DNA from: an uncultured Clostridium sp.
GTDB taxonomy: Bacteria; Bacillota; Clostridia; Lachnospirales; Lachnospiraceae
Assembly: GCA_946498245.1 (NCBI GenBank)
Contig: CAMMNN010000016.1
Coordinates: 1 to 64,000, forward strand
Direction: 5' to 3'
DNA: 64,000 bases
Shown here: positions 42,159 through 50,043 of the stretch, piece after piece
Layout of the letters: each line of letters begins with the position of its first letter
Numbering within the stretch: position 1 is the stretch's first letter
The notes under the pieces: model-generated
Databases searched by the model: none
What the model was told of the DNA's origin: nothing
The model's input: the letters and a program-made list of their open reading frames with translations, nothing else
Translations under genes and position numbers: made by a program

Positions 42159-43583
42159 ATGGGACTTTATAGCGTATATCCCATGGGAACTACCATTTAC
42201 GATCCGGAAAAAGCATGGAACGGTTACACTCTGATGCAGTGCCAGGGAATCGGCGCCATTCTGGTGGACATGAACGGAAACGTAGTAAAATGCTGGAAGG
42301 GAGTGCAGGGTTTCCCCAATAAGCTTCTTCCCGGCGGCTACCTGATGGGAAGCCTGGGCCTGAGAGATCCGAAATTCGGTTATCAGGATCAGACGGATCT
42401 GGTTCAGATTGACTGGGACGGAAAAGTGGTATGGAAATTTGATAAAAAGGAACTGGTAGACGACGACGGCGATAAGAGATGGATTGCCCGCCAGCATCAC
42501 GATTACCAGAGAGAGGGCAACCCTGTAGGCTACTACGTTCCGGGAATGGAATGCAAGACTGACAGCGGAAACACCCTGATTCTGTGCCATGAGGATGTCT
42601 ACAATAAGAGAATCAGCGAGCACCGCCTTTTAGACGACGTATTTATCGAGGTAGACTGGGAAGGCAATATCGTTTGGGAGTGGCACGCCAACAAGCACTT
42701 TGCGGAGCTGGGATTTGACGAAATCGCAAAGAACGTTTTAGCCCGCAACCCCAACAATCACGAAAACGGCGGCGGCCAGGGCGACTGGATGCACATTAAC
42801 TCCATGAGCACCTTAGGCCCCAATAAGTGGTATGACGCAGGGGACGAGCGTTTCCATCCCGATAATATTATCTGGGACGCAAGAGAAGCTAATATTCTGG
42901 CTATTATCAGCAAAAAGACCGGAAAGATCGTATGGCAGATCGGACCCGACTTTACAAAGACCAAAGAGCTGAGAATTATGGGACAGATTATCGGACAGCA
43001 TCATTGCCATATGATTCCCAAAGGACTGCCGGGAGAAGGCAACATTCTGGTATTTGACAACGGCGGATGGGCCGGCTACGGAATGCCCAGCAGAACCAGC
43101 AAAGACGGTACCAAGGCGGACATCAGAGATCATTCACGTATTATTGAATTTGATCCTGTTACCCTGGAAGTGGTATGGGAGTTTAAGGGACTGGCATTTG
43201 GCGGTATGTTAGGTCTGGTTGCCAACTCTAAATTCTACAGCCCGCTTATCAGCTCTGCTCAGAGACTGCCAAACGGCAACACTCTGATTACAGAAGGCTG
43301 CTACATGAGAATGTTTGAAGTAACTCCTGAGAAGGAAGTGGTTTGGGAGTTTATCGCACCCTTTAAGAACATGAGAGAAATGGTATACCGTGCGTACCGT
43401 TATCCCTATGATTACGTTCCCCAGGTGGAAAAACCGGTAGAAACTCCGGTGAAGAAACTGGACTGCCACGACTTCAGAGTACCGGGAGCTTCTGACAGCG
43501 AAATTAAGGAAATGACAGAAGTAGAAGGAACATTAGGCTACAATTTTAAGATTGACGCCTGCGTAACAGACGGCCAGGTATAA
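42159..43583 (+). CDS. Aryl-sulfate sulfotransferase (PAPS-independent, ASST family), cytosolic
   Basis: A 474-aa predicted beta-propeller that moves sulfate from a phenolic sulfate ester to another phenol through a histidine intermediate. Conserved His/Arg sites are visible: RQHHDYQ (112-117), WMHINSM (210-216), QHHCHMIPKG (280-289), DHSRIIEFDP (324-333) and AQRLPNGNTLITEG (367-380). Repeated GxVVWxF/EW blades occur (about 88, 170, 258, 338, 394). There is no signal peptide, unlike E. coli AssT, but like ASSTs of gut clostridia. Eight cysteines (C28, C45, C132, C143, C283, C381, C436, C468) make redox control plausible beside the thioredoxin gene. AAAGGAGG precedes the ATG. Confidence 0.87.
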   Translation: MGLYSVYPMGTTIYDPEKAWNGYTLMQCQGIGAILVDMNGNVVKCWKGVQGFPNKLLPGGYLMGSLGLRDPKFGYQDQTDLVQIDWDGKVVWKFDKKELVDDDGDKRWIARQHHDYQREGNPVGYYVPGMECKTDSGNTLILCHEDVYNKRISEHRLLDDVFIEVDWEGNIVWEWHANKHFAELGFDEIAKNVLARNPNNHENGGGQGDWMHINSMSTLGPNKWYDAGDERFHPDNIIWDAREANILAIISKKTGKIVWQIGPDFTKTKELRIMGQIIGQHHCHMIPKGLPGEGNILVFDNGGWAGYGMPSRTSKDGTKADIRDHSRIIEFDPVTLEVVWEFKGLAFGGMLGLVANSKFYSPLISSAQRLPNGNTLITEGCYMRMFEVTPEKEVVWEFIAPFKNMREMVYRAYRYPYDYVPQVEKPVETPVKKLDCHDFRVPGASDSEIKEMTEVEGTLGYNFKIDACVTDGQV

Positions 43584-43595
43584 AGTAAAATAAAA

Positions 43596-43637
43596 AGAGA
43601 AGGGATTTTGCCCTATGGGGCCCCTTCTCTCTTTTTC
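43596..43637 (+). terminator. Terminator after the sulfotransferase gene
   Basis: AGAGAAGGG (43596-43604) pairs with CCCTTCTCT (43622-43630), followed by CTTTTTCT. Confidence 0.8.
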
Positions 43638-44564
43638 TGCTTATAAGACAAACCTTCCCTCCAGAGCCAGATATTGATCGAGAAACATCCGGCTGACTCT
43701 GGCGCCGAAACGGGTGGCAGGGTGATCGGAGTAATACATGGGATCGCGAAAATCCTTGTGCATCATGACAATGACGTATGGTCCATAGGGAGTAAAGACA
43801 ATGCCTCCGTCGTTGCGGCACTCGTCCATGCTGCCGCTTTTGGAGGCCACCTGGATAGACGATTCTTCCCCGTTGTCTTCGCCGTCCATATAGTAAATCG
43901 GAAAATCCCGGACAATCATGCTGTTGTAGTGCTGCTTTTTGAGGATTTCAATCATGGCCGCATCTGCTTTGGGGCTGATGAGGCAGCCCTTTGCCAACCG
44001 GATAAAGATACTGGCGTAATCTCTGGGCGTAGAGGTTCCCAGGCGGCCCAGGCCGTCGCTGTCAAAGTGCAGGGTACGGTGGAGGCGCGTGTCGGTACAG
44101 CCCAGCTTTTGGATACAGGCGTTAATGGTATCCAGTCCCAGGTATTCAATGATCATGTTGGTGGCCGTATTGTCGCTGACAATAATCATTAAAGTGGCAG
44201 CGTCTTTTACCCGCAGCTTCATTCCCAGATCCAGGGAATGGATCAGTCCGCTGCCGGAAACGGCGTGATGGGGCTCGTAGGTGAGAATATCCTCCAAATC
44301 CGCTTTGCCCTGTTCAATCTGATCAAAAAGGCAGGCCAGAATATAAGTCTTAATGGTACTGGCTGTTTCAAAATCTTCATCGCCGTTCATAACGACCGTA
44401 TTTCCCTTTAAATCATCGGCGTAAAATCCCATATGGCCGTCGTAGCTTTTTAATTCAGCGGCAATTCTTTTTTCCAGCGTAAATCTTGAGTCCATGGCAG
44501 ATGTTCTCCTTTGTACCTAATATAGAAACGAAGTTTCCTATGAAACCTTCATGGGGCCCCATAG
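43613..44564. repeat. 12-bp inverted repeat pair flanking the beta-lactamase-fold gene
   Basis: CTATGGGGCCCC at 43613-43624 recurs inverted at 44553-44564 (GGGGCCCCATAG). The copies lie just outside the gene at 43641-44495. The right copy is also part of a local hairpin CCTATG/CATAGG (44537-44565). Confidence 0.6.
43641..44495 (-). CDS. Class A beta-lactamase-fold serine hydrolase without signal peptide
   Basis: A 284-aa protein of the serine beta-lactamase/transpeptidase fold. Motifs: S46-T-I-K49 (SxxK), S107-D-N109 (SDN) and K219-S-G221 (KTG equivalent). The ExxLN omega-loop glutamate of true class A enzymes is not evident (HFDSDGLGRLGTSTPRD), so beta-lactam deacylation is doubtful. No N-terminal signal peptide or anchor is seen, which places it in the cytosol, an unusual site for this fold; it may be an esterase or peptidase. 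AAAGGAG precedes the ATG. Flanked by tRNA-Arg and an inverted-repeat pair. Confidence 0.8.
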   Translation of the reverse strand: MDSRFTLEKRIAAELKSYDGHMGFYADDLKGNTVVMNGDEDFETASTIKTYILACLFDQIEQGKADLEDILTYEPHHAVSGSGLIHSLDLGMKLRVKDAATLMIIVSDNTATNMIIEYLGLDTINACIQKLGCTDTRLHRTLHFDSDGLGRLGTSTPRDYASIFIRLAKGCLISPKADAAMIEILKKQHYNSMIVRDFPIYYMDGEDNGEESSIQVASKSGSMDECRNDGGIVFTPYGPYVIVMMHKDFRDPMYYSDHPATRFGARVSRMFLDQYLALEGRFVL

Positions 44565-44588
44565 GCGGACTTTCACAGCAATAAAAAG

Positions 44589-44616
44589 AAAAAGCCTTGA
44601 ATACTCAAGGCTTTTT
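44589..44616 (-). terminator. Terminator of tRNA-Arg
   Basis: AAAAAGCCTTGA (44589-44600) and TCAAGGCTTTTT (44605-44616) form a 12-bp stem with a 4-nt loop just after the tRNA; on the reverse strand it ends in a T-run. Confidence 0.85.
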
Positions 44617-44619
44617 CGC

Positions 44620-44693
44620 CGCGCCAGAGAAGATTCGAACTCCCGACACTACGGTCCGTAGCCGTATGCTCTATCCAGCTGAGCTACTGACGC
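44620..44693 (-). tRNA. tRNA-Arg(ACG)
   Basis: The reverse strand folds as a cloverleaf of 74 nt: acceptor GCGTCAG/CTGGCGC with discriminator G, D arm GCTC..GAGC, anticodon stem TACGG/CCGTA with loop CTACGGA (anticodon ACG, read as ICG), and T arm with GTTCGAATC. CCA is not encoded. It decodes CGU/CGC/CGA. Confidence 0.93.
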
Positions 44694-44734
44694 AGATTGC
44701 TGTTGAGAAAGAACTCTTTCGCAACGCAAAAACA

Positions 44735-44763
44735 ATTATATACGCATTGGAGCCAAAAGTCAA
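44735..44763 (-). promoter_or_regulatory. Promoter of tRNA-Arg
   Basis: On the reverse strand TTGACT (44758-44763), 17-bp spacer, TATAAT (44735-44740), about 42 bp before the mature tRNA 5' end. Confidence 0.8.
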
Positions 44764-44810
44764 TGTTTTTTTGAAAAAAATATCTGCTTTCGGTTTTGAC
44801 CGTGATTTTG

Positions 44811-44839
44811 TTGCAATTTCTTTTGTGAATGAATATAAT
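44811..44839 (+). promoter_or_regulatory. Promoter of alr, implying a leaderless transcript
   Basis: TTGCAA (44811-44816), 17-bp spacer, TATAAT (44834-44839). A start site 7 nt downstream falls at 44846-44847, where the alr ATG lies. Confidence 0.65.
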
Positions 44840-44846
44840 GGGAACC

Positions 44847-46019
44847 ATGAACGAAAATATAACCTATCGGGAAACAGTAATTGAAGTGAAGCTGGACAGG
44901 ATTGCCTACAATGTAGAGCAGATCCGCGCCATGGTCGGAAAGGATGTAAAAATTGCGGCCGTTGTAAAGGCCGACGGCTACGGGCACGGGGCGGTGGGAA
45001 TCGCCCCTGCGATCATGGAACACGGCGGGGATCTGTTGTGCGTGGCGACGCTGTCTGAAGCTATAGAATTAAAACAGGCGTACCCACAGTACCCGGTACT
45101 GATTATGGGGCTTACGGGAGACGAGTACCTTCCCTATGTTATAAAATACGGGATCCTGCAGACCATTGATACCAGACATCAGGCGGAGGTTCTGGCGGAT
45201 TTGGCCCGAAAGGCCGGGGTCACGGCGGGGCTCCATATTAAATACGATACGGGATTCCATCGAATCGGATTCCCCGACTGCCCTGAGAGCCTGGATGAGA
45301 TTGAGGCCATCAGCCATATGGAGGGATTGGAAATCCAGGGGATTTTCTCCCATCTGGTTTTGCTGGACGACGAGAGCAACCGCCGGCAATACCAGGCGTT
45401 TACGGAAGCCATCGGCAAGCTGAGAGAGCGGGGCGTAGAGCTGCCCTGCTGCCATCTGGCGGATTCCATTGCCTGTGTGGATTATCCGGAATACCGGATG
45501 GACATGGTGAGGGCGGGAGCCATTATTTACGGCCTCAAAGGATTCCACAAAGGGAGTCTGGATATACGGCAGGCCCTTATTTTTAAAACGAAAATCAACC
45601 ACATTACCTCCCTCCGGGCTGGAGAGGGGGTCAGCTACGACTTTATGTGGAGAGCCCCGAAGGATACCCGCGTGGGGACGCTGCCCTTTGGCTACGCAGA
45701 CGGTTACCCGAGAAATCTGCGGGGAAAGGCCCGGGTAACGGTACGGGGAAAACAGGTTCCCGTAGTGGGGGTGTTGTGCATGGATCAGTGTATGATTGAT
45801 CTGGGAGATGTTCCGGAAGCTGAAATCGGAGACGAGGTAATTATCTACGGCGACGGAACGGAAAATACCCTGGATATTCAGGAAATCAGCCAATTGGCTG
45901 AAACCAATAAAAATGAGATTGTTTCCCGTCTTTCCCAAAGACCGCCGCGTATTTATACGGAAAACGGCAGAATTGTCCGGGTGAAGACCATGCTGGGGGA
46001 AACAGGGAGGACGATATGA
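44847..46019 (+). CDS. alr: Alanine racemase
   Basis: A 390-aa PLP enzyme making D-alanine for peptidoglycan. The PLP lysine is K41 in AVVKADGYGHG. The barrel and C-terminal beta-domain follow; the catalytic tyrosine region is RAGEGVSYDFMWRAP, with GYADGYPRNL and VGVLCMDQCMIDLG. ATGs at 44829 and 44838 lie over the -10 box, so the ATG at 44847 is preferred, giving an mRNA with almost no leader and no Shine-Dalgarno. Its stop overlaps the next start (ATGA). Confidence 0.93.
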   Translation: MNENITYRETVIEVKLDRIAYNVEQIRAMVGKDVKIAAVVKADGYGHGAVGIAPAIMEHGGDLLCVATLSEAIELKQAYPQYPVLIMGLTGDEYLPYVIKYGILQTIDTRHQAEVLADLARKAGVTAGLHIKYDTGFHRIGFPDCPESLDEIEAISHMEGLEIQGIFSHLVLLDDESNRRQYQAFTEAIGKLRERGVELPCCHLADSIACVDYPEYRMDMVRAGAIIYGLKGFHKGSLDIRQALIFKTKINHITSLRAGEGVSYDFMWRAPKDTRVGTLPFGYADGYPRNLRGKARVTVRGKQVPVVGVLCMDQCMIDLGDVPEAEIGDEVIIYGDGTENTLDIQEISQLAETNKNEIVSRLSQRPPRIYTENGRIVRVKTMLGETGRTI

Positions 46020-47281
46020 AGGTTGCAGAATCAGGACAAGCCGGGGCCATGTGGACGGATCCGTGGCTGAAGGAGCAGACGGACGCCATGCTCCCCATGC
46101 TGATTGAGATCCGGAGAAGGCTTCATGAACATCCGGAATTAGGCACAGGAGAGTATGAAACCGGAAAGATTATCCGGGAATACCTGGAACAATGGGGGAT
46201 TGCTTATTCCTATCCCTGTGCAGACACGGGAATTGTGGCTGTCATAGAAGGAAAATTAAAAGAAGAAAAATCAGAAAAAGGCCGGCAGGCTGCAGTCGTG
46301 GGGCTGAGAGCGGACATGGACGCCCTTCCCCTGGAAGAAGATCCTTCCCGCCCTTACTGCTCTAAAAACCCCGGAGTAATGCACGCCTGCGGTCACGACG
46401 CCCATATGACAATTGCTTTGGGGGCGGCGTGGCTGCTGAAAAAATATCAGGATCATTGGTCCGGGGCTGTGAAAATCTTTTTCCAGCCGGCGGAAGAAAC
46501 CTGCGGAGGCGCGGAACGGATGGTAAATGAGGGCTGTATGGAAAATCCCCATGTGGATTACGTTCTGGGACTCCATATGATGCCTGCTTATGAGTACGGA
46601 GAGGTGGAACTGAAATACGACGATTTAAATGCCTCTTCCGATGAAATCAAACTGGTAATAAAAGGGAAAAACAGCCACGGGGCCTATCCGGATCAGGGAA
46701 TTGACGCCATTGCGGAAGCGGCAGCGGTGATCCAGAGCCTTCAGACATTAGTAAGCCGGCGCACATCGCCTTACCAGAACGTCGTCCTTTCGCTGGGAAC
46801 CATAAACGGAGGCACGGCGGCCAATGTAGTGGCGGATGAGGTAGTGCTGACGGGAACTCTAAGAACCACCAATCCCCAGACCCGCAAAGAGGCCAAAGAG
46901 TATATTTCCCGTGTGACAGAGGAAATCTGTCGGGCTTATGGAGGCCAGGGAGAGGCTGTTTTTACGCCGGGATATGACGCTCTCATTAATACCAACGAGA
47001 TTGTGGACGTAGTAATTGATACGGTTTCCGAGGCGCTGGGCCGGGAGCATATCCACTTTAAGCCCTTCCCCAGCCTGGGAGTGGAGGACTTTTCCTTCTT
47101 TTTAAACCGGGCGCCGGGGGCCTTTTACCATTTAGGCTGCGCCTGCAAAGAAAAGGGCATTGAGGCCCCTCTCCACAACCGGTCATTTGATATTGACGAA
47201 AGGGTTCTGGCATTGGGGGTACGCCTTCAAACCGGGCTGGTTATGAGGCTGACAGAGAAGGCCTGCTCCGGAGAAGAGTAA
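46016..47281 (+). CDS. M20-family metallo-amidohydrolase (N-acyl-amino-acid/hippurate hydrolase type)
   Basis: A 421-aa zinc peptidase of subfamily M20D. Metal-site motifs are GLRADMDALPLEE, MHACGHDAHM, QPAEETCGGAERM (catalytic EE), LGLHMMP and a late EDFSFFL. It hydrolyses N-acyl or N-acetyl amino acids, aminobenzoyl-glutamate or diaminopimelate derivatives. Coupled to alr by a 4-nt overlap, which suggests amino-acid or wall-precursor metabolism. No signal peptide. Confidence 0.9.
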   Translation: MKVAESGQAGAMWTDPWLKEQTDAMLPMLIEIRRRLHEHPELGTGEYETGKIIREYLEQWGIAYSYPCADTGIVAVIEGKLKEEKSEKGRQAAVVGLRADMDALPLEEDPSRPYCSKNPGVMHACGHDAHMTIALGAAWLLKKYQDHWSGAVKIFFQPAEETCGGAERMVNEGCMENPHVDYVLGLHMMPAYEYGEVELKYDDLNASSDEIKLVIKGKNSHGAYPDQGIDAIAEAAAVIQSLQTLVSRRTSPYQNVVLSLGTINGGTAANVVADEVVLTGTLRTTNPQTRKEAKEYISRVTEEICRAYGGQGEAVFTPGYDALINTNEIVDVVIDTVSEALGREHIHFKPFPSLGVEDFSFFLNRAPGAFYHLGCACKEKGIEAPLHNRSFDIDERVLALGVRLQTGLVMRLTEKACSGEE

Positions 47282-47320
47282 TTGGTTTCTGCCTGATATG
47301 CCGGGAGGAATGTTGAAAGC

Positions 47321-48289
47321 ATGAAAGAAAAACTAAGAAAAAAGATGAATATCCGAAAGAGGCTTTTAGCTCTGGAGGTCATTAGCATTGTGGGGATGAT
47401 TGCCATTGGATTGGTAGCCATCACTACCAGCAATCAAATCAACCAGGCCAGCACTGTCATTGCGGATTACTGGATTCCGGCGGTTATTGCCGCAGAAGAG
47501 TGGAAGACAGAGACTTCAAATTACCGGATTGCAGAATATAATCACGCTTTAGCCAGTGATTCGGAGGAAATGAGACTGCTGTATGAGGAAATTCAGCAGA
47601 AACAGGCCCTTATAGCAGAGACTATGAAGGGGTACGGGGAACAGTTCGTCAATACGCCGGAAGAAGAGCGGATGTATGCAGACGCCTGCGCCCTTTGGGA
47701 CAATTACCTTGCCAGCAGCGAAAAAGTATTGGAAATCAGTCTTCAGAACCGTTCTCAGGAAGCTCTGGACTTGCTGGAAGGGGAGTCAAAAGAGGCTTTT
47801 GAGGAAATCAGCGCCGTTTTGTCAGATTTGGCCGGAACAAAACAGCAGGGAGCGGAAGCTGCCAGTGAAACAGGAAACCAGTTGTACCGCCGCCTTATTG
47901 AATGGAAAATAGTGCTGATAATTGCCTTGGCGGCTGTGCTGTCGGCGCTGGTGGTTTCTCTTATCAAAGGCATTGCAGATCCTTTGGAAAAAATGGTCAG
48001 TGGGATCCAGAAAATAGCGGCAGGAAATTTTGACGTACATCTGGACAGCCAGGGAGACTCGGAAATCCAGGATATGTCTTCCGCCGTCAATGGTCTGGCA
48101 GGAAGCCTTGAGAAGATGGTTGCAGATGAGAAAAGGATGCTGAGGCAAATAGGAGACGGAAATCTGGATGCCGTTTCCCAGGCGGAAAACTGCTATCGGG
48201 GCGATTTTGCCGCTGTTTTGTACGGAATGGAAAATCTGAAAGCCCGGTTAAAGAAACGGGAAGAGGAGGAAACAAAGGAGAATCACTGA
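47321..48289 (+). CDS. 4HB/HAMP membrane receptor lacking an output domain
   Basis: A 322-aa membrane protein. TM1 is about residues 14-35 (LLALEVISIVGMIAIGLVAIT), followed by a helical extracytoplasmic domain of the four-helix-bundle MCP type (STVIADYWIPAVIAAEEWKTE to about 190). TM2 is about 198-218, then a HAMP domain (DPLEKMVSGIQKIAAGNFDVHL, DSEIQDMSSAVNGLAGSLEKMV) and a short second HAMP-like stretch. It then ends in charged residues with no MCP, kinase or GGDEF domain. Located 2 nt before recJ. It may signal through a partner or be a remnant. Confidence 0.8.
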   Translation: MKEKLRKKMNIRKRLLALEVISIVGMIAIGLVAITTSNQINQASTVIADYWIPAVIAAEEWKTETSNYRIAEYNHALASDSEEMRLLYEEIQQKQALIAETMKGYGEQFVNTPEEERMYADACALWDNYLASSEKVLEISLQNRSQEALDLLEGESKEAFEEISAVLSDLAGTKQQGAEAASETGNQLYRRLIEWKIVLIIALAAVLSALVVSLIKGIADPLEKMVSGIQKIAAGNFDVHLDSQGDSEIQDMSSAVNGLAGSLEKMVADEKRMLRQIGDGNLDAVSQAENCYRGDFAAVLYGMENLKARLKKREEEETKENH

Positions 48290-48291
48290 CT

Positions 48292-50007
48292 ATGGTAAAA
48301 ACACAGTGGATGCTGCAGACAAAAAGAGCGGATTTTGACGGAATTGGAAAGCAGTTTTCCATCAGCCCCGTGACGGCGCGAATTATCCGCAACAGGGATG
48401 TAATAGGGGAGGAAGCGGTAAACCGTTACTTAAACGGAACCATTGCTGACCTTTACGATCCCTTCCTGCTGCCGGATATGGAAAAGGCAGTAGAAATTTT
48501 AAAGGACAAGATCCAAAAAGGAGCCCGGATCCGCATTGTAGGGGATTACGATATTGACGGCGTCTGCTCTACGTATATTTTGCTCTGCGCCCTGAGGGAA
48601 GCCGGAGCCAGAGGCGACTATGAGATACCGGATCGAATCAAGGACGGATACGGCATTAATGAGGCGATTATCCGGGCGGCGGCAAAGGACGGAATCGACA
48701 CCATTCTCACCTGCGACAACGGCATTGCGGCCCTGGAACAAATCGCCCTGGCCAAAGACCTGGGAATGACCGTAATTGTAACGGATCACCACGATATTCA
48801 AAAAAACGAAGCCGGGGAGGATATTCTGCCTCCGGCTGACGCTGTGGTCAATCCCAAACGCCAGGACAGCCGTTACCCTTACCCGGAAATCTGCGGTGGA
48901 ATGGTGGCTTACAAGCTGATGAAGGCCCTCTATGGCTCTTTGGGAATTTCCCTGAAAAAATGGGAGGATATGCTGGAGTTTGCCGCCATTGCAACAGTTG
49001 GGGACGTTATGAAGCTTCAGGACGAAAACCGGATTGCCGTTAAGGAGGGCCTCAAAAGGATAGCCAAAACGAAGAATCCTGGCCTGAAAAGCCTTATAGA
49101 AAAAAACAATCTGGATCCGGCGGCCATAACGGCTTACCATATTGGATTTGTCATTGGCCCATGCCTTAACGCAGGCGGCCGCCTTCAGACGGCAAAGCTG
49201 GCGTTAAAGCTTTTGCTGGCTGAGGACAGGGAGGAAGCGGATCGTTTGGCAGGAGAGCTGAAGGAACTGAACGAGCAGCGCAAGGATATGACCCTGAAAA
49301 ATACCCAGGAGGCCGCAAAAATAGCAGAGGAGCGCTATCAGCAGGATAAAGTGCTGGTGGTCTTCCTGCCCCAGTGCCACGAATCCCTGGCGGGGATCGT
49401 AGCGGGACGGCTTCGGGAACAGTTCCAGAAACCGGCTTTTGTCCTGACCAAAAGCGAAGAGGGGGCCAAAGGCTCCGGACGCTCCATAGAAAGTTACCAT
49501 ATGTTTCAGGGACTTACGGAAGTAAAGGATCTGCTGACCAAATTCGGCGGCCACCCGATGGCGGCGGGGCTTTCACTGCCGGAAGAAAATATAGAAGAAC
49601 TGCGGCGGCGCTTAAACGCCAATGCACGGCTGACGGAAGACGATTTTGTCCGCCGTGTCTGGATTGACGTGGCAATGCCCTTAGAATACATATCGGAACC
49701 TTTGATAGAAGAGCTGCAAAAACTGGAACCCTTTGGAAACGGCAATGAGAAGCCCCAGTTTGCTCAGAAAAACCTGGCCATCCGCAGCGCCAGAGTGATA
49801 GGAAGAAACCGGAACGCCATACGCCTTTCCCTGGCTACGGAAAAAGGGTTTCCTATGGAAGCGATGGTCTTTGGAGACGGGGACGCTTTTATGGAAGAAC
49901 GGCAGGGAAGGGGCCATATGGACGCAGTATATTATCCCACAGTAAATGAGTACAATGGAAACCGGACCCTTCAGATTGTAATCAGAGAATACCGTTTTTT
50001 ACCGTAA
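48292..50007 (+). CDS. recJ: Single-stranded-DNA-specific exonuclease RecJ
   Basis: A 571-aa 5'-3' exonuclease for recombination and mismatch repair. DHH-family motifs: VGDYDIDGVCSTY (metal aspartates), TCDNGIAA, VTDHHDI, and DHHA1-domain SGRSIESYHMFQGL with FGGHPMAAGLSL. A C-terminal OB-like domain ends the protein. Start at 48292, 2 nt after the receptor gene. Confidence 0.93.
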   Translation: MVKTQWMLQTKRADFDGIGKQFSISPVTARIIRNRDVIGEEAVNRYLNGTIADLYDPFLLPDMEKAVEILKDKIQKGARIRIVGDYDIDGVCSTYILLCALREAGARGDYEIPDRIKDGYGINEAIIRAAAKDGIDTILTCDNGIAALEQIALAKDLGMTVIVTDHHDIQKNEAGEDILPPADAVVNPKRQDSRYPYPEICGGMVAYKLMKALYGSLGISLKKWEDMLEFAAIATVGDVMKLQDENRIAVKEGLKRIAKTKNPGLKSLIEKNNLDPAAITAYHIGFVIGPCLNAGGRLQTAKLALKLLLAEDREEADRLAGELKELNEQRKDMTLKNTQEAAKIAEERYQQDKVLVVFLPQCHESLAGIVAGRLREQFQKPAFVLTKSEEGAKGSGRSIESYHMFQGLTEVKDLLTKFGGHPMAAGLSLPEENIEELRRRLNANARLTEDDFVRRVWIDVAMPLEYISEPLIEELQKLEPFGNGNEKPQFAQKNLAIRSARVIGRNRNAIRLSLATEKGFPMEAMVFGDGDAFMEERQGRGHMDAVYYPTVNEYNGNRTLQIVIREYRFLP

Positions 50008-50043
50008 ATCTCGGAAAATGGAACAGAAGAAAGAAGGAATGAA

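Noticed and set aside
44620-44693. tRNA-Arg as an integration (att) site
   Set aside because: No integrase, no duplicated tRNA 3' end and no element structure nearby in this window.
45069-45938. Reverse-strand open frame opposite alr
   Set aside because: Shadow of a conserved gene; no supporting signals.
47321-48289. Frameshift removing a signalling domain from the HAMP protein
   Set aside because: recJ begins 2 nt after the stop, so no sequence is left that could encode a lost output domain here.
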